This document shows, piece after piece, positions 45,816-56,410 of a stretch of 64,000 nt of DNA. Made by a program: the position numbers and the translations under genes. This stretch comes from Neonectria sp. B-13 (lineage: Eukaryota > Ascomycota > Sordariomycetes > Hypocreales > Nectriaceae). The first letter of the stretch is position 1. Every line of letters starts with the position of its first letter. The stretch lies in the NCBI GenBank assembly GCA_002682825.1, contig NOKP01000014.1, positions 1,251,559-1,315,558 on the forward strand, given 5' to 3'. Under the pieces are notes generated by a model. That model had not been told where the DNA came from and made no database searches. It saw only the letters and a program-made list of their open reading frames with translations.

Positions 45816-46602
45816 GCTACGTGGCTTGGATTTCGTAGCTCTAGCAAGCTGGGTCATGATACTGGATTTTTAACAACATAGATGGTACATTTGATATTAA
45901 GTTAGCTCTGCAGCTTTTCCCAGCTAGCTGTGAAGTCTCAGCCTACTGCCTGAAGAAGCTTGGCTATTTGTGCCGTGGCCACGAAAGGTGATATAACGTG
46001 GGCGCCTATAAACTTATGGAGACAAGCATCCTGAAGGTTGTAGTAACGTTCTTCAAAGCCACTTGGAAGAACGGAGTAAGTAGCCAGACAAGGGTGAAAC
46101 TAGGAAAGCTTGATACACATATAGTTGCAATATTCTTAGGTTGGGAAGCGGAACAGCGCAAAAACCGCCCTAGAAAAGGGCTAAACTAATATCGTTGGTA
46201 TCAAGGGAAGGGATAGTGTTTCTGAGACACTCGGCTCTCAGCTACTGAGCTGGAACTCGAGAAACTACAGATGTGAGCCAATGCTCCTTGCCGCACACTG
46301 CCTAGGCAGAAATAAAACCACTTTACCGCAGACTGTACTTGTTTCACGCCTAGTAGACTTCGATGTACTTTCACACCGTCTCTTAACCGTCAACACCACG
46401 TCCTTGGTCGTCGCGAACCTCGCCACCAATGATGAGCCACTCATCCGAATGTCTTTTAAGCACATCGGTTCACGTATCATGACTCTTCTTCGCCCTTAGG
46501 TTTAGTGGATACCCCAGCACGAAAAGAAAAACGCAAATCAACTTCTCATCTCGAAAAGACTGTCAGAACACTGACCAGGGCCACTGTTCAGCTCAGCCCC
46601 CC
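45816..46602. other. Intergenic, convergent 3' ends
   Basis: This stretch lies between the Vps62 stop and the MYND stop. It is AT-rich at 45850-46200. A short hairpin CGTTCTTC...GAAGAACG lies near 46049-46075. A 72-codon ORF (46281-46499) shows no recognisable family. No gene was accepted. Confidence 0.45.
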
Positions 46603-47352
46603 TTACGGTAGAGGGTGTGACATTGTCCCTGTGGTGTTGTCCACAATTGACATGTGCGAGTCGGCCGGCAAGGTACCTTGTTCCATAGATACCATCAACT
46701 TCCTCATCTCGGTGCCGTCCTTTCCTCCAGGGCCGCGACGCAGAACCGCCTCGGCGAACATGCGGAGCTGCATGGGGAACTGGGGATCGCCATAGTGTTC
46801 GATGACGTCGCCCTTCTCGATGGTGCACCGCAGGTCCTGCCACTCGGACAACTCCATGCCGAAAGTCTCACATGCCGTCTTCTTCACTGGGCTCCACCAG
46901 TCAGGAAGTAGCCCCTTTCGGGACTGAACTATGTTCAGGTAGTGTTGGAAGCCCTTGAGTCCATTGGTGGCACCGCTGTAAATGCTGTCCTCATGAACCT
47001 CGCCGTCGAACGTGTAGTCGTCCTCAAGGCGGAGTCGATAGGAGTCAATCAGCAGCTTGTACACATCCTTCTCCGACCGGCCGTGCAGCCAGGTATTGTT
47101 GTCAAGGTGCGTGAAAGGCCGGGAGATGGGCTTGTCGAGGCCTTTGGGCGGGGACAAGCCCGGTCGTGCGGCCGTAAACATGCCCGACGTGTTTGGGGGA
47201 ACAGTAGTAGTCTTGCAGCAAATCTTCTTGTGAACCTTCCAGTCGGCGTTTTGGCACTCTCGCGAGCAGTATGTCGTGACTCTGCACTTCGCACATCGTT
47301 TGATGTTGGCGTTGGCCGCCGTCTTCCTGCAGACGACGCAGGCAAGGCTCAT
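46603..47352 (-). CDS. MYND zinc-finger protein
   Basis: Intronless, 249 residues from MSLACVVCRK. The MYND finger fills residues 5-45 with Cys5, Cys8, Cys20, Cys23, Cys29, Cys33, His41 and Cys45 in the canonical order, including TTYCSRECQNADWKVHKK. The remaining ~200 residues form a domain seen in many fungal MYND proteins, with YKLLIDSYRLRLEDDY, YSGATNGLKGFQHYL and LLPDWWSP. MYND fingers bind proline-rich partners; a molecular function for this group is not established. The frame stays open 94 codons upstream, but conservation starts at the Met at 47352, so that start is chosen. Confidence 0.88.
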   Translation of the reverse strand: MSLACVVCRKTAANANIKRCAKCRVTTYCSRECQNADWKVHKKICCKTTTVPPNTSGMFTAARPGLSPPKGLDKPISRPFTHLDNNTWLHGRSEKDVYKLLIDSYRLRLEDDYTFDGEVHEDSIYSGATNGLKGFQHYLNIVQSRKGLLPDWWSPVKKTACETFGMELSEWQDLRCTIEKGDVIEHYGDPQFPMQLRMFAEAVLRRGPGGKDGTEMRKLMVSMEQGTLPADSHMSIVDNTTGTMSHPLP

Positions 47353-47945
47353 TGCTGACAGATGGAGAGCTTCGAGCGACGAAGCCTGTTGGACAAGCTT
47401 GGGATGGTCTCGGGGGCCTTTTTGCGTGAAGTTATCGACCCGTAAGCGAAAATGAATTGGAAATGGTGGTGTAACAGATAATCCTGGAGACTGGAGGCAC
47501 CTACGATGCCCGCTTTCTGTGACGATCCGGAGGATGTAAGGGAGACGTTTGACTAGTGGCGGGATCCCAAATGTGGCGTATTTGAATGAAACTGCGATTT
47601 TGTTAACCGACATATCTCCCACGAGAAGAAGCAATTATTGTTGTTACACTTGTTTTAAGTTTACGCGCCGTTGGCTGTTGGGGCGGCACGCAACAAGGAC
47701 AAACATGAAGCATTAATCTGGCGGTGAATGTAGGGATCGCGTTGAATTTCGTGTTTGTTCCCTGCAGACCTCTGTGTTGCACATCCTATATCCTATTCGT
47801 ACTTCTGGGAATGGCCGCTATCTAGCCGTTTGGTCATCAAACTCATCGTGTCGGTCACAAATGTTACATAGCTCGCACTTTCTGACGTTCTTCAACGCCA
47901 CCTGAAAACGCGGTATAAGCGAAACAAGCTGGACTATTATTTTAT
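47353..47945. other. Intergenic between MYND and Gfo/Idh genes
   Basis: This holds the promoter side of the MYND gene and the 3' side of the oxidoreductase, both on the minus strand. Nothing further was recognised. Confidence 0.4.
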
Positions 47946-49013
47946 CTAAAACGCAAACGGTTCTACCTCCACAGTCGTGTTTCCCTCTAGTGCGTCCTTT
48001 ATTGCTTGGCAAACTGAAAGCGCCGCAAGCCCTGCCTCTGCCGTGCAGCTTGGGGGCTCCTGATCTCTGATGACCCTCACGAAGTGACTCAGCTGCAGTT
48101 CGAAGGGAATTCCATCTGGGACCGGGACAGTCTCCCGCACCAGCTCGGTAGTCCACGACTTCTGCTTGCCGGTATACGACCAGGTCGTCATGTCCGGCAC
48201 GCTGAGGGATCCTTCGGTGCCGAAAATGCGGTAAAAGTCCTGTCCCGACTTGGGAATCAGAGGATTCTCCCCGGTCCCGGCTTCGAAGTTATATGGGGAT
48301 GGGAGGTTGTCCGAGATGAGGAAGCTACCCACTGCACCAGACTTGAAGCGAATTGTAAGCACGGCACCTTCCTCGGCATCGAAGCCTCGTTGGGATATCG
48401 TCTTTTCTGCGTGTACTCGGGTGATGGGCCCGAAGAGGTAGTGAAGTAGGTCGACCTCGTGGATCATGTTGATCAAGACGACGCCGCCCGTCTTGTTTCT
48501 ACGCCAATCCGTAGGAGGGGCAAAGTAGTCGAGTGGCTTAAACGTTGCCCAGATGCCATTGACTGCCACGATATTTCCCAGTGAGCCGGAAGAAACGACC
48601 TCCTTCGCTTTGACCATGTAGGGATTAAATCGACGATGGTGCCCAACGATGGCCTTGACCTTGGTGTCCTTCAGATGCTCAAGAAGCTCCTTGCCGCTCG
48701 CAACATCCGTGCAGAAGGGTTTCTCGATGAGCACATGGACGCCACCGGCGGACAGCTCCTTTGATATTGGCACGTGGGTGTGGTTTGGCGTGCAGATGAT
48801 GGCGGCGTCTGGCTTGTTTGGGGATTGAAGCAGCTCGGCGACGGATTTGTAGTAGTTAGTGCCCAGCTCGTCGGCAAGGGCTTTTCCTCCAGGCATCAAA
48901 TCGACAACGGCGACAAGGTCGGCTTCGGTGCTCTTTACTACCGTCCTCGCATGGCGAGGCCCAATTAGACCAACGCCGATGACGGCAACCTTCACCTTCG
49001 GAAACGTGGACAT
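47946..49013 (-). CDS. Gfo/Idh/MocA-family NAD(P)-dependent sugar oxidoreductase
   Basis: Intronless, 355 residues. The N-terminal Rossmann motif is VIGVGLIGPRHA, and the family lysine is in HVLIEKPFCTD (Glu97-Lys98-Pro99). The C-terminal beta-sheet domain opens near VGHHRRFNPYMVKAKEVV and includes GGVVLINMIHEVDLLHYL, whose His is the usual catalytic position. Members oxidise or dehydrogenate sugars and inositols; the substrate is not readable from sequence. It is the first of four minus-strand genes next to sugar and anion transporters and a beta-glucosidase, which suggests it handles the released sugar. Confidence 0.9.
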   Translation of the reverse strand: MSTFPKVKVAVIGVGLIGPRHARTVVKSTEADLVAVVDLMPGGKALADELGTNYYKSVAELLQSPNKPDAAIICTPNHTHVPISKELSAGGVHVLIEKPFCTDVASGKELLEHLKDTKVKAIVGHHRRFNPYMVKAKEVVSSGSLGNIVAVNGIWATFKPLDYFAPPTDWRRNKTGGVVLINMIHEVDLLHYLFGPITRVHAEKTISQRGFDAEEGAVLTIRFKSGAVGSFLISDNLPSPYNFEAGTGENPLIPKSGQDFYRIFGTEGSLSVPDMTTWSYTGKQKSWTTELVRETVPVPDGIPFELQLSHFVRVIRDQEPPSCTAEAGLAALSVCQAIKDALEGNTTVEVEPFAF

Positions 49014-49668
49014 GGCGAGATTCTTGACTAGATCGTGACCAAGGTAAGGTACTCGGAGTCCATGGGTTTGTGATGAGTTTTATGATGGACATTGCCAACT
49101 CGAATACCGCTTGTGCCAAAACGTTTTTCCAATCCCTACTGCCTCCACTGCGGGGTTGGTGGTGATCGCGGGGTAGCATTGCAGGTGAAGGTATTTGAGG
49201 CCGTGGTTTAGAAATATTCACCAACCGCAGCGATGGGCTGGTAAACGTTCTACCGCCTGGACTTCGCTTGCACGAGATGGCGTTTAGTTAGCTCACTAGA
49301 GGGCTCAGACCGCGCCGTAATAGGTCAAGTTCCAGCGGGATTGAGCTTCGATCCACCTGCAACCCGCGATATTATCCACGTCAGTCCATCAACCCCAGAT
49401 TCTTTGTTGGTTTGAAGTGTCACATCCCTCGCATTAGACTTTGGTGGGCCCGGAGTGAATTAACTGCATGTCGTGACTAATAGTCACACAGAGTTCTTTA
49501 TGATTGAATATGTCGACTTGTGGCTTTCTACCGGTTCGAGACTTGTCCAACTGCACAACCTCCCGCAGCTCATTTAGCTAATTAAAAGCCGTTGAATTGA
49601 TTGAACACACATTATAAACCAGGTAGCATATCATAACTGACATGCCTTCTTATCAGATTACTCTGCTT
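49014..49668. promoter_or_regulatory. Upstream region of the Gfo/Idh gene
   Basis: This 655-bp gap lies between minus-strand genes. No copy of the cluster's CGG-N7-CCG palindrome was found here, and no other gene was seen. Confidence 0.4.
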
Positions 49669-51255
49669 CTACAGCTCGTAGCGGAATTCCTTGTTCTCCA
49701 AATCCGTCAAGTCGAAGAACTCGTGATTGTCCTCGACCTCGTAGGAATCGCCTTGCTCTGCCTTCTCCTGGTCTCTTCGCCTATTCCTGGAAACAAAAAC
49801 CCACCGCATAACCAGCAGGTCCACCGTGCAGAGAAAGTAAATGATGCAGATCGACACCTTGGCTGGCAGGTATCTCGGTGCATCGCGAGCCTGGAACGTA
49901 TGGGGTGAAATGATGTTGCCGACCGTGTAGGCAATGGTTCCGATGCACGCCACCGTGATCTTCTTTGTGGAACCCGCCACGTTCGAGCTCTGCAAGCCGA
50001 GGATCGTGGTCCAGCCGATGGGAATGCCTCCGCTTGTGTAGTACCCGATCAACGCCGGCACCTTTTCCGTTGTTGCCATTAGGATGGCGCCAATGATGGC
50101 CGGAATGTGTCCAAGCACGCAGAAATACAGCCGCTGCCGAGTCTTCATCGCAGCATATGTGAGACCGAGCAGGGCCACGATCTCCCAAGCACCAAGAGGC
50201 GTCACCAACAGCAGTGATTCCTCCCTAGTGTATCCCATTCCCGTGACCAAGATGTTGCCGAAGCTTGTGGCAATGGAGTTTGGAATGTTCGCCGCAAAGA
50301 TCCAGAAGGCATACAGCCAGGTCATCGAATCGGTCAGGGCTTCCCGGACGTGAGCCCATTTAAATGCCTGGGTGCCGATGCCCTGCTCGTTACCTCGAAT
50401 ACGCTGCACATGAAGACGTTTCTCCTCGGGGCTGAGGAACCCTGCCACCGCGGGGGAGTCTGGCATCACAAACCAGAATGTGATACCAATCAAGGCTGTC
50501 AGGAGACCCAGAAACAGAAAGACGATCTGCCATCCCTCCAGCGCGGCATTCGGGTCCTTTCCAACATGTGTTGCCACACCATAGGCAAAGTATCCGCCAA
50601 ACATCTGGGCAGCACCGCAGACTGAGAACCAAATGCCCACTCGGAACGCCTGCTCTTCCTTGGTATACCACTGCGACGTGAACAGAACCCAGGCAGGTAC
50701 AATGGCTGCTTCGAGCACTCCAAGGAAGAATCGGCACGCGAGGAGACCAGAGTAGCTGGTGCAGGCTGCCATGCATGCCAGTGTCGCACCCCAGAGGGTG
50801 ACATTGACTGAGACGTATTTTGCGAGCGGGAACATCTGTATGAGACGAATTGTCGGAAACTCAAAGGCTAACTGGCCGAAGAAGAAGATGGAAGCGACCC
50901 AGTTAAACTCGTTGCCTTTCAGTCCAGTGGACTGGATAATTCCAGTGACGCTTGCATACGAGATTGCTGTCTTGTCGATGTACTGCAGGAAGTAGACGAT
51001 GCAAATCAGCGGCATGATGTGAACATCGATTCGGCGAATAAGTCTCCGGCCGCGTTCTGCGTCCAGTGGCGTGGCAAGCCCGCCGGTTTCGGTGAGCAAC
51101 TGAAGAGCAGCATCTGCATTTATCTTGGGCTCCGTTTTGGTTGCATTGGCGACAGGTTGTGCTTCGACAGCCTCATCAGTCGACAAGGAGAGAGTTTTCT
51201 CTTTCGTTGGTTCTGGGGTTGGGTTGCCCCCGTCTTTCTCGACAACATCAGCCAT
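49669..51255 (-). CDS. MFS transporter, Dal5/allantoate permease (anion:cation symporter) family
   Basis: Intronless, 528 residues with about twelve membrane segments. It has the ACS-family start RRIDVHIMPLICIVYFLQYIDKTAISYAS at the first helix (shown in part: IDVHIMPLICIVYFLQYIDK) and GWQIVFLFLGLLTALIGI in the middle. The Dal5-like C-terminal helices include GGIPIGWTTILGLQSSNVAG. Members import organic anions such as allantoate, nicotinate, pantothenate and some sugar acids. The substrate is uncertain; in this neighbourhood a sugar acid is as likely as a nitrogenous anion. N- and C-termini are cytosolic and acidic. Confidence 0.9.
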   Translation of the reverse strand: MADVVEKDGGNPTPEPTKEKTLSLSTDEAVEAQPVANATKTEPKINADAALQLLTETGGLATPLDAERGRRLIRRIDVHIMPLICIVYFLQYIDKTAISYASVTGIIQSTGLKGNEFNWVASIFFFGQLAFEFPTIRLIQMFPLAKYVSVNVTLWGATLACMAACTSYSGLLACRFFLGVLEAAIVPAWVLFTSQWYTKEEQAFRVGIWFSVCGAAQMFGGYFAYGVATHVGKDPNAALEGWQIVFLFLGLLTALIGITFWFVMPDSPAVAGFLSPEEKRLHVQRIRGNEQGIGTQAFKWAHVREALTDSMTWLYAFWIFAANIPNSIATSFGNILVTGMGYTREESLLLVTPLGAWEIVALLGLTYAAMKTRQRLYFCVLGHIPAIIGAILMATTEKVPALIGYYTSGGIPIGWTTILGLQSSNVAGSTKKITVACIGTIAYTVGNIISPHTFQARDAPRYLPAKVSICIIYFLCTVDLLVMRWVFVSRNRRRDQEKAEQGDSYEVEDNHEFFDLTDLENKEFRYEL

Positions 51256-51628
51256 GACAGGCTTGAATCGACGTTTCGTATCTAACAGATAACAGGCGTA
51301 ACAGGGGTAAAGAACAGAGAATTCACGGGCTTGAACATCTCGTCAGCCGCCTTACACCTTATATAGAAAGAACTGCTGCAAGCACGCAACGGCGCAGGGA
51401 CCAAGTGATATTCCAGGTGGAGCTCACGAACAGCGATGATCGTCGCAGCTTCCTTCTTGGGACTGAAATATCCACCGAAAAAGATATTTGGTACCAAATA
51501 GTCGCCTGTTGTTCCGAGCACGTCATAAATCCCAGATGTTGCAAACTTTCAATGCGAGAGGGTAGAAAAACCTCACCGAAGCGTAGCCTCCAGGACAACA
51601 TCAGAACAGGGACGTCTTATTCTTCTAA
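51256..51628. promoter_or_regulatory. Upstream region of the Dal5-like transporter
   Basis: This short gap lies between two minus-strand transporter genes. It holds no gene and no copy of the cluster palindrome that I could find. Confidence 0.4.
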
Positions 51629-53167
51629 CTACCTAGGGCTAGAAGAATCCTTCTTCTCCATCTCATTGTAAATGCTTTCCACATCGTGACGTTCAAGCTT
51701 CTCGCCAAACGCCTCTTGAATGTTCTCAAGAGTGTAGCCTTTCGTCTCGGGGTAAAGAAAGTAAAAGACAAGAATCTCCACCACCAGCCAGCAAACATAT
51801 ACCAGGTAGTATTTCCATCCAAGGTTGTCCATACCGATTGGGTTGACGAATTGGTTAAAGAACGACGCTGCCTTGGTCGAGAAAACCATGATGCTGAGAC
51901 CCATGGCGCGGAGTCGGAAGGGCAGAATCTCGGTAGGGTAAAGGAACAGCAGGGGGTTCAAGCAGATGTTGAACGAGGCGTAGTAGATGAAGATAAACCC
52001 CAGCGCCGACTGACTGGCAGCCTTGGAACCAGTGGTGTTGTACATTGCGATACTTGCTGTCAAGGCCGAGAAGGTAAGCCACATCGCAATGGCACCGCCT
52101 ACAAACATCTTGCGCCTGCCAATCTTAGTAGCTAGCACAGCAGCCATCAACGCGGTGGCGTAGTTCACAGTGCTGATGGTGCCGGTCAGCATCGTCTGCT
52201 CGCGCTGCGTCGTGATCCCGATGCTGGTCAAGATCTTGGTGAGATAATAACTAACTAATCCATTTCCGCTCCATTGGCCGAAGACAGCGATGGTGACGAG
52301 GATAGCGAGTCGCTTGCGATTTGCGGGTGTGGTGAAGAAGAGGCTCAGTCCGGCGGATTCCACCTCTCGTTCAGCTTGCAAGGCCTCGTTCATCTCGAAG
52401 AACTCTGCAACCACCAACGGATCGCTCCTGTCGCCATTGCCGTGGTGTTTCACAAGGATTCCGAAAGCCTCCTCGGGTCGAGACTTGTAGCAGAGCCAAC
52501 GGGGGGATTCATCCAGGAACCAGACAAAGGTCATTTGGAGAATTGCTGGGCCCGCCTGTAACATCGTGGGGAGGCGCCACGCCCAGGGACCGGGAATTCG
52601 ATAGCTGCCGAAAGCAACCCAGCCCGCGAGAAGGGCGCCGAGGTAAAAACTTGTGTTGTACAGCGACCCAAAGAAAACGCGGTGTCGTGGGTGTGCGAGT
52701 TCCGAGATCAAAATGGGGGCTGCGGCCAAAGCGAGCGTGATGCCGAAACCGACCACGACACGTCCGCCAATGAAGAGCCCAATCGACTTGCTGGCACACT
52801 GGATGATGACGCCAATGATCATGATAAGACTCCCGAGCAATATCGACCATCTTCGGCCAAAGCGGTCTGATATAATGGCGGAGAAGGGCGTGGACAACAT
52901 GGCTCCCAGTGGATATGCGGCGCTGGTGAAACCTAACAGAGCACCATTAGGAGTCCCAAACTCTTCGTTCCACGCGGTCACGCCTTGGAGTGCGGTAAGC
53001 ACCGAGCCGTCATATCCATTGGTGGCACAGACGACCAGGCAGGCCGGGGCCAGAATCAAGTATAGATACACAAGAGATGGCGAGAGCGAGAATGCAGAGC
53101 GCTTGTCCTGGGCCAGGATCTCTGCCACGGACTGGGCAGGGCGCACTGTTGGTATTCCGCCGTCCAT
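51629..53167 (-). CDS. MFS sugar transporter (LAC12/lactose-permease type)
   Basis: Intronless, 512 residues. Sugar-porter signatures are present: SDRFGRRWSIL between helices 2 and 3, LDESPRWLCYKSRPEEA before the central loop, KIGRRKMF between helices 8 and 9, and YPTEILPFRLRAMG before helix 11. YPETKGYTLENIQEAFGE follows the last helix. The N-terminal ATNGYDGSVLTALQG is typical of fungal lactose/cellobiose permease-like porters. It should import a mono- or disaccharide by proton symport at the plasma membrane. Its 1.3-kb upstream region carries two copies of a palindrome shared with the GH3/DHA1 promoter, so uptake and hydrolysis are probably co-regulated. Confidence 0.92.
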   Translation of the reverse strand: MDGGIPTVRPAQSVAEILAQDKRSAFSLSPSLVYLYLILAPACLVVCATNGYDGSVLTALQGVTAWNEEFGTPNGALLGFTSAAYPLGAMLSTPFSAIISDRFGRRWSILLGSLIMIIGVIIQCASKSIGLFIGGRVVVGFGITLALAAAPILISELAHPRHRVFFGSLYNTSFYLGALLAGWVAFGSYRIPGPWAWRLPTMLQAGPAILQMTFVWFLDESPRWLCYKSRPEEAFGILVKHHGNGDRSDPLVVAEFFEMNEALQAEREVESAGLSLFFTTPANRKRLAILVTIAVFGQWSGNGLVSYYLTKILTSIGITTQREQTMLTGTISTVNYATALMAAVLATKIGRRKMFVGGAIAMWLTFSALTASIAMYNTTGSKAASQSALGFIFIYYASFNICLNPLLFLYPTEILPFRLRAMGLSIMVFSTKAASFFNQFVNPIGMDNLGWKYYLVYVCWLVVEILVFYFLYPETKGYTLENIQEAFGEKLERHDVESIYNEMEKKDSSSPR

Positions 53168-53499
53168 CTTGACTAAGATCGGCGTTGATCAGGCCAGGCA
53201 GTTTGCAAAGATGTCCTGGGAGCAGGGTAGAAAGTCGAATGAATTGATGGTGACTTGGAAGCTGTAGCATGAACTGGGTTGAGGCTGTATGCTTCCTTTA
53301 TAATCTTGTCGGGCCAGGCCCTCGACACTCGTCCGAGTTGGTTGTCGTAAGTCGCATGACCTCAGGAACGGATCGCGCTTAACACAACGGGTGGGTGGAT
53401 GAATGATTGGCTTCCCCACGGGGATTCCCCCAGCGGAGAAAATATGGTTCAGGGTTTCAGGGATGTTGTGGAGAGTTGAAGTCTGGGGGCGCGGAGATG

Positions 53500-53512
53500 C
53501 GGACCAACTCCG
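53500..53512. promoter_or_regulatory. CGG-N7-CCG palindrome, copy A (sugar transporter promoter)
   Basis: CGGACCAACTCCG, followed by A, lies 333 bp upstream of the sugar transporter start. It differs by two bases from copies B and C within the spacer and shares the outer inverted repeat CGGA/TCCG. It is a probable Zn2Cys6 site. Confidence 0.6.
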
Positions 53513-53586
53513 AGACGGATCTAGAGTTCTAGACTCAGGTCAGCGGATCCAGGCCGCCTGTCCCCGTCTCCGAGCCTAGTGAAGGC

Positions 53587-53610
53587 ACTCGTAGCCACTC
53601 GTAGCCACTG
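53587..53610. repeat. 10-bp tandem repeat beside MITE
   Basis: CACTCGTAGC occurs twice in a row followed by a partial third copy (CACTG). It ends exactly where the MITE terminal inverted repeat begins. Confidence 0.7.
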
Positions 53611-53892
53611 TACGGAGGAGCATTTCAAAAGTCCTGTCCCGCACTAGAGACACCATATCCCTTAATCCTTGTCAGATACCTCAAAATACAAGCTGGGTTG
53701 CCCAACGATGACAAGTTATCCGCTAAGTCCTCTATAGATTTAAGGGTATTAGGCCAGTTAGAGCCTTTAGAGCACTAAAAGCTTAGTAGGTCTTAGCTAA
53801 TACATAAACATAAAGTACTTAGTGTATTTAGCCTAAGGCTAATAGCATAATTGCTTTTTCTTAGGACTAAACTTCTGAAATGCTCCTCTGTA
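53611..53892. mobile_element. MITE with TA target-site duplication
   Basis: Terminal inverted repeats: the left end reads CGGAGGAGCATTTCAAAAG from 53613, and the right end, read inward on the minus strand from 53890, reads CAGAGGAGCATTTCAGAAG. Seventeen of 19 positions match. Both are flanked by TA, the target duplicated by Tc1/mariner transposases. The element is 278 bp without TA, AT-rich inside (TTTAAGGGTATTAGGCC) and has no ORF, so it is non-autonomous. It sits between copies A and B of the promoter palindrome. The two TIR mismatches are G/A differences. Confidence 0.8.
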
Positions 53893-53988
53893 AGTTGAGT
53901 TGGAAAGGCTCATGACTCGGATATTTTAGAACCCTGGCTCACTTCCCGCGCATTCTCATTAACCTCGGTTAGCTCAGCAGGGGAAACA

Positions 53989-54001
53989 CGGACTGACTCC
54001 G
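53989..54001. promoter_or_regulatory. CGG-N7-CCG palindrome, copy B
   Basis: CGGACTGACTCCG is identical in 13 bases to copy C at 56411. Flanks are also similar (GGGGAAACA before it, AC after it). It is 822 bp upstream of the sugar transporter start, beyond the MITE. Confidence 0.6.
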
Positions 54002-54473
54002 ACATGCCTCTCTCCTCCTAGTCTGTCATTTTCAGGACTCAGTGCCATCAGTGGCGTGACATCGCCTGGAAAGAGGTTGGTTACTAGGTCGTGCTTCGTT
54101 GGACCGTCACTGTGTTGATGAAAACTACTAGGTTCAAGACTATATGGTGGCAACGGACTAAGGGAGGTAACGGCAAAAATAGCCTCATCCTCGCGTGTAC
54201 GACAGTGACAACCCACTGAGAGGCGTCGGGAAGAGTTTTCCAAAATTGAGTACTGGCCTGTGTTAAGAAGCCTGTTCAATTGATCCAGTGGCCAAGAATT
54301 GAAGGCGCTGGATGAAGCCCTGGAGAGAAGCTGACACGGCTGCGACGTTGCGATGTAGAGAGCCCGAGAGACGACGATGGATGCAGACCAGTTGAACTGT
54401 GACACAAAAAGGTACTTATGAACTAACTCTCTTGCATTGAATTTTTCAAAGCTTTAAACATACCTCAACTGAT

Positions 54474-56327
54474 TCACAATCCGGAGTCCTCCCCTTTCAA
54501 TTGACGCGCAAACGGACTTCTTGCCCTGATTTTGTCGCCAAACAGTGCCAGCAACCATGGAACGGCAGTCAAAAGAATTCCGATGCAACCCAGCATGCTA
54601 CCCACAATTCCGTTGGACAAGTTTTGAAACATGATGTGAGTGAACAGTGGGAAAATCCCCGCAAGGAGGTTTCGACACATGCTTTGCGCTGCCAGAGCGG
54701 ACGAAGCATATCGATGATAGGTTTCGGCGAGGTAGTTGAAAACGGCCAAGTAGATGTTGAAGATGCCCATGGTACAGGATCCGATAGCGAGTGTAGGGAC
54801 AACCCATGATACTCCCGGGGTTGCGCTCCAGCCGAACCAGAAAAGACCGATGGGTAGCAAGACAGACTCGATGCAGGCAGGATACAACCATCCCTCGGGC
54901 GTCGCCATGTGACGCGGCCATAGTCGTCGGAGTATGGGATCTTGGACAACACTAAGAGATGCTCCTAGGATTGATCCTACAACAACCGCCGTGTACACAG
55001 CACCGACTTCGCTGTTGTTGAACTTGTACACATCGCGGAAGACGATGCCAATGCTGGTGAACTGCATGTAGAGAATCGCCCAAGCGAACGACACCCACGC
55101 AGAGAACCAGAATACGACCGGCTCAGTGACCAACAGCTTGAGAGGGAACGCGAAGCTGGTCCAGATAATTCCGATGCCAATCTTGGTCTCTTTGCCCACT
55201 TGAGGCAAGAATTGGATTGTGACAGTATGGGCGTTGGCCGCCGCAACAGCAGATTTCCCAGGAACTGGCCTCCGACTCCAGACTTTGTTGAGGGCAGCGC
55301 ATTTCTTCTTCAAAATAACATTGCTTCGTGTTTCGGCAAAGAAGAAGAAAATACATAACGTCGCTACTCCAATGGTGATCAGCTGAGGATAAAATACCCA
55401 TTCCCAGCTGAGATTCTCGACAATTAGACCACTAAACAGAGGGCCCAAGCCAGTTCCAGTCATGATAGTCATGGAATACAGCGCCATGGGCGTGTTGCGC
55501 TGATCTGGGTGAAACAAATCGCCTATCACACCTCCTGTAAGCGTTGCAAAGATGGACGCTCCGCTGCCAGTGACGAGTCGAGAGACGAGCATCCCAGCGA
55601 AGGAAGACGTAAGAGCGCACCCCAGAGTTCCCAGGAAGAAGACGACTCCTGCGCCAACGAAGACCCAGTATCGGCCATGGATTTCGCTGATAGGTGCCAT
55701 GATCATCGGGGCGAACCCAAATCCCGCCACGAAGAGGGTGATGCCGAGGTTGTACTCAGTATTTGAAACGTCCCATTTTTGCCTGAGCTGATCGGAAGCC
55801 ATGGAATAGGCGCCCGCCGAGTACGCAGCCAGAGTAGACGCGACAAACGTCCCGCCGAGTGTTATTGTCTTCCGGCGCATCGTCCACTGGAAAGGCGTCC
55901 GATATTTGTCGTTTTCGTTCGGTATAACATCCATGTTCGTAGTGTGGCCGATTCCCCGAGAGCTCAAGCACTCTGAGAGAGAGAAGCTTAGGCTAAGGGC
56001 CTCAAGACCGAGGGGAACATCGAACTGGGTTGCTCCGGCGCTTTGCATCTCCGCCGGCAGAGAATGTGGTCTCAACATGATGGGAGCGTGGCGATTAGGC
56101 CAGTCGCTCGAAAATGGTGTATCTGGAAACCCGTGCTGGTTCGTATTTATCTCTGGATTGACTTCGTCATTGGGCCTAAGGATTGTTTGAAGCTCGCTTC
56201 TGGTGCTGCTCCTTCGTGTTGTTGCTGAGGAAGTGTGAGGAGAGTTGAGTATTGTGCCGAATGACGTTCGGTCACTTGAAAGTACGAGAAATCCACAACC
56301 CGAAAAGTCTCCGATAGAAGCCGTCAA
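54474..56327 (-). CDS. MFS multidrug/polyamine exporter, DHA1 family
   Basis: Intronless, up to 617 residues with twelve membrane segments. DHA1-12 signatures are clear: [18 protein letters not shown] between helices 2 and 3, [19 protein letters not shown] in helix 5 (antiporter motif C region nearby), and [13 protein letters not shown] after helix 6. Such proteins export drugs, polyamines or toxic aglycones by proton antiport. The first ~130 residues are Ser/Thr-rich and cytosolic. The start is uncertain: Met1 at 56327, Met84 at 56078 or Met132 at 55934 are all possible. It is divergent from the GH3 gene across about 300 bp carrying palindrome copy C, which suggests joint control, perhaps to expel an aglycone freed by the glucosidase. 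Confidence 0.88.
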   Translation of the reverse strand: MTASIGDFSGCGFLVLSSDRTSFGTILNSPHTSSATTRRSSTRSELQTILRPNDEVNPEINTNQHGFPDTPFSSDWPNRHAPIMLRPHSLPAEMQSAGATQFDVPLGLEALSLSFSLSECLSSRGIGHTTNMDVIPNENDKYRTPFQWTMRRKTITLGGTFVASTLAAYSAGAYSMASDQLRQKWDVSNTEYNLGITLFVAGFGFAPMIMAPISEIHGRYWVFVGAGVVFFLGTLGCALTSSFAGMLVSRLVTGSGASIFATLTGGVIGDLFHPDQRNTPMALYSMTIMTGTGLGPLFSGLIVENLSWEWVFYPQLITIGVATLCIFFFFAETRSNVILKKKCAALNKVWSRRPVPGKSAVAAANAHTVTIQFLPQVGKETKIGIGIIWTSFAFPLKLLVTEPVVFWFSAWVSFAWAILYMQFTSIGIVFRDVYKFNNSEVGAVYTAVVVGSILGASLSVVQDPILRRLWPRHMATPEGWLYPACIESVLLPIGLFWFGWSATPGVSWVVPTLAIGSCTMGIFNIYLAVFNYLAETYHRYASSALAAQSMCRNLLAGIFPLFTHIMFQNLSNGIVGSMLGCIGILLTAVPWLLALFGDKIRARSPFARQLKGEDSGL

Positions 56328-56410
56328 CTCCCCAACAGTGTACTACTTCGGGCTGGACATCAAGTTTCTGGGCCCTCGAGGATTGGACTGATTGGAGAGA
56401 CGGGGAGACG

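Larger units (their letters stand above)
53168..54473. other. Long upstream region of the sugar transporter
   Basis: This 1.3-kb stretch holds palindrome copies A and B, a 10-bp tandem repeat and a MITE. A 143-codon minus-strand ORF (53974-54405) overlaps copy B but shows no family or codon support and was not accepted. Confidence 0.55.

Noticed and set aside
46281..46499. 72-codon ORF near the MYND gene
   Set aside because: Too short, no signature, AT-rich surroundings.
49525..49545. GGTTCGAGAC, possible tRNA B-box
   Set aside because: No matching A-box and no cloverleaf could be folded around it. A GTTCAAATTCC near 41260 failed for the same reason.
53974..54405. 143-codon minus-strand ORF between MFS genes
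   Set aside because: No recognisable domain and it overlaps a regulatory palindrome; could be chance.
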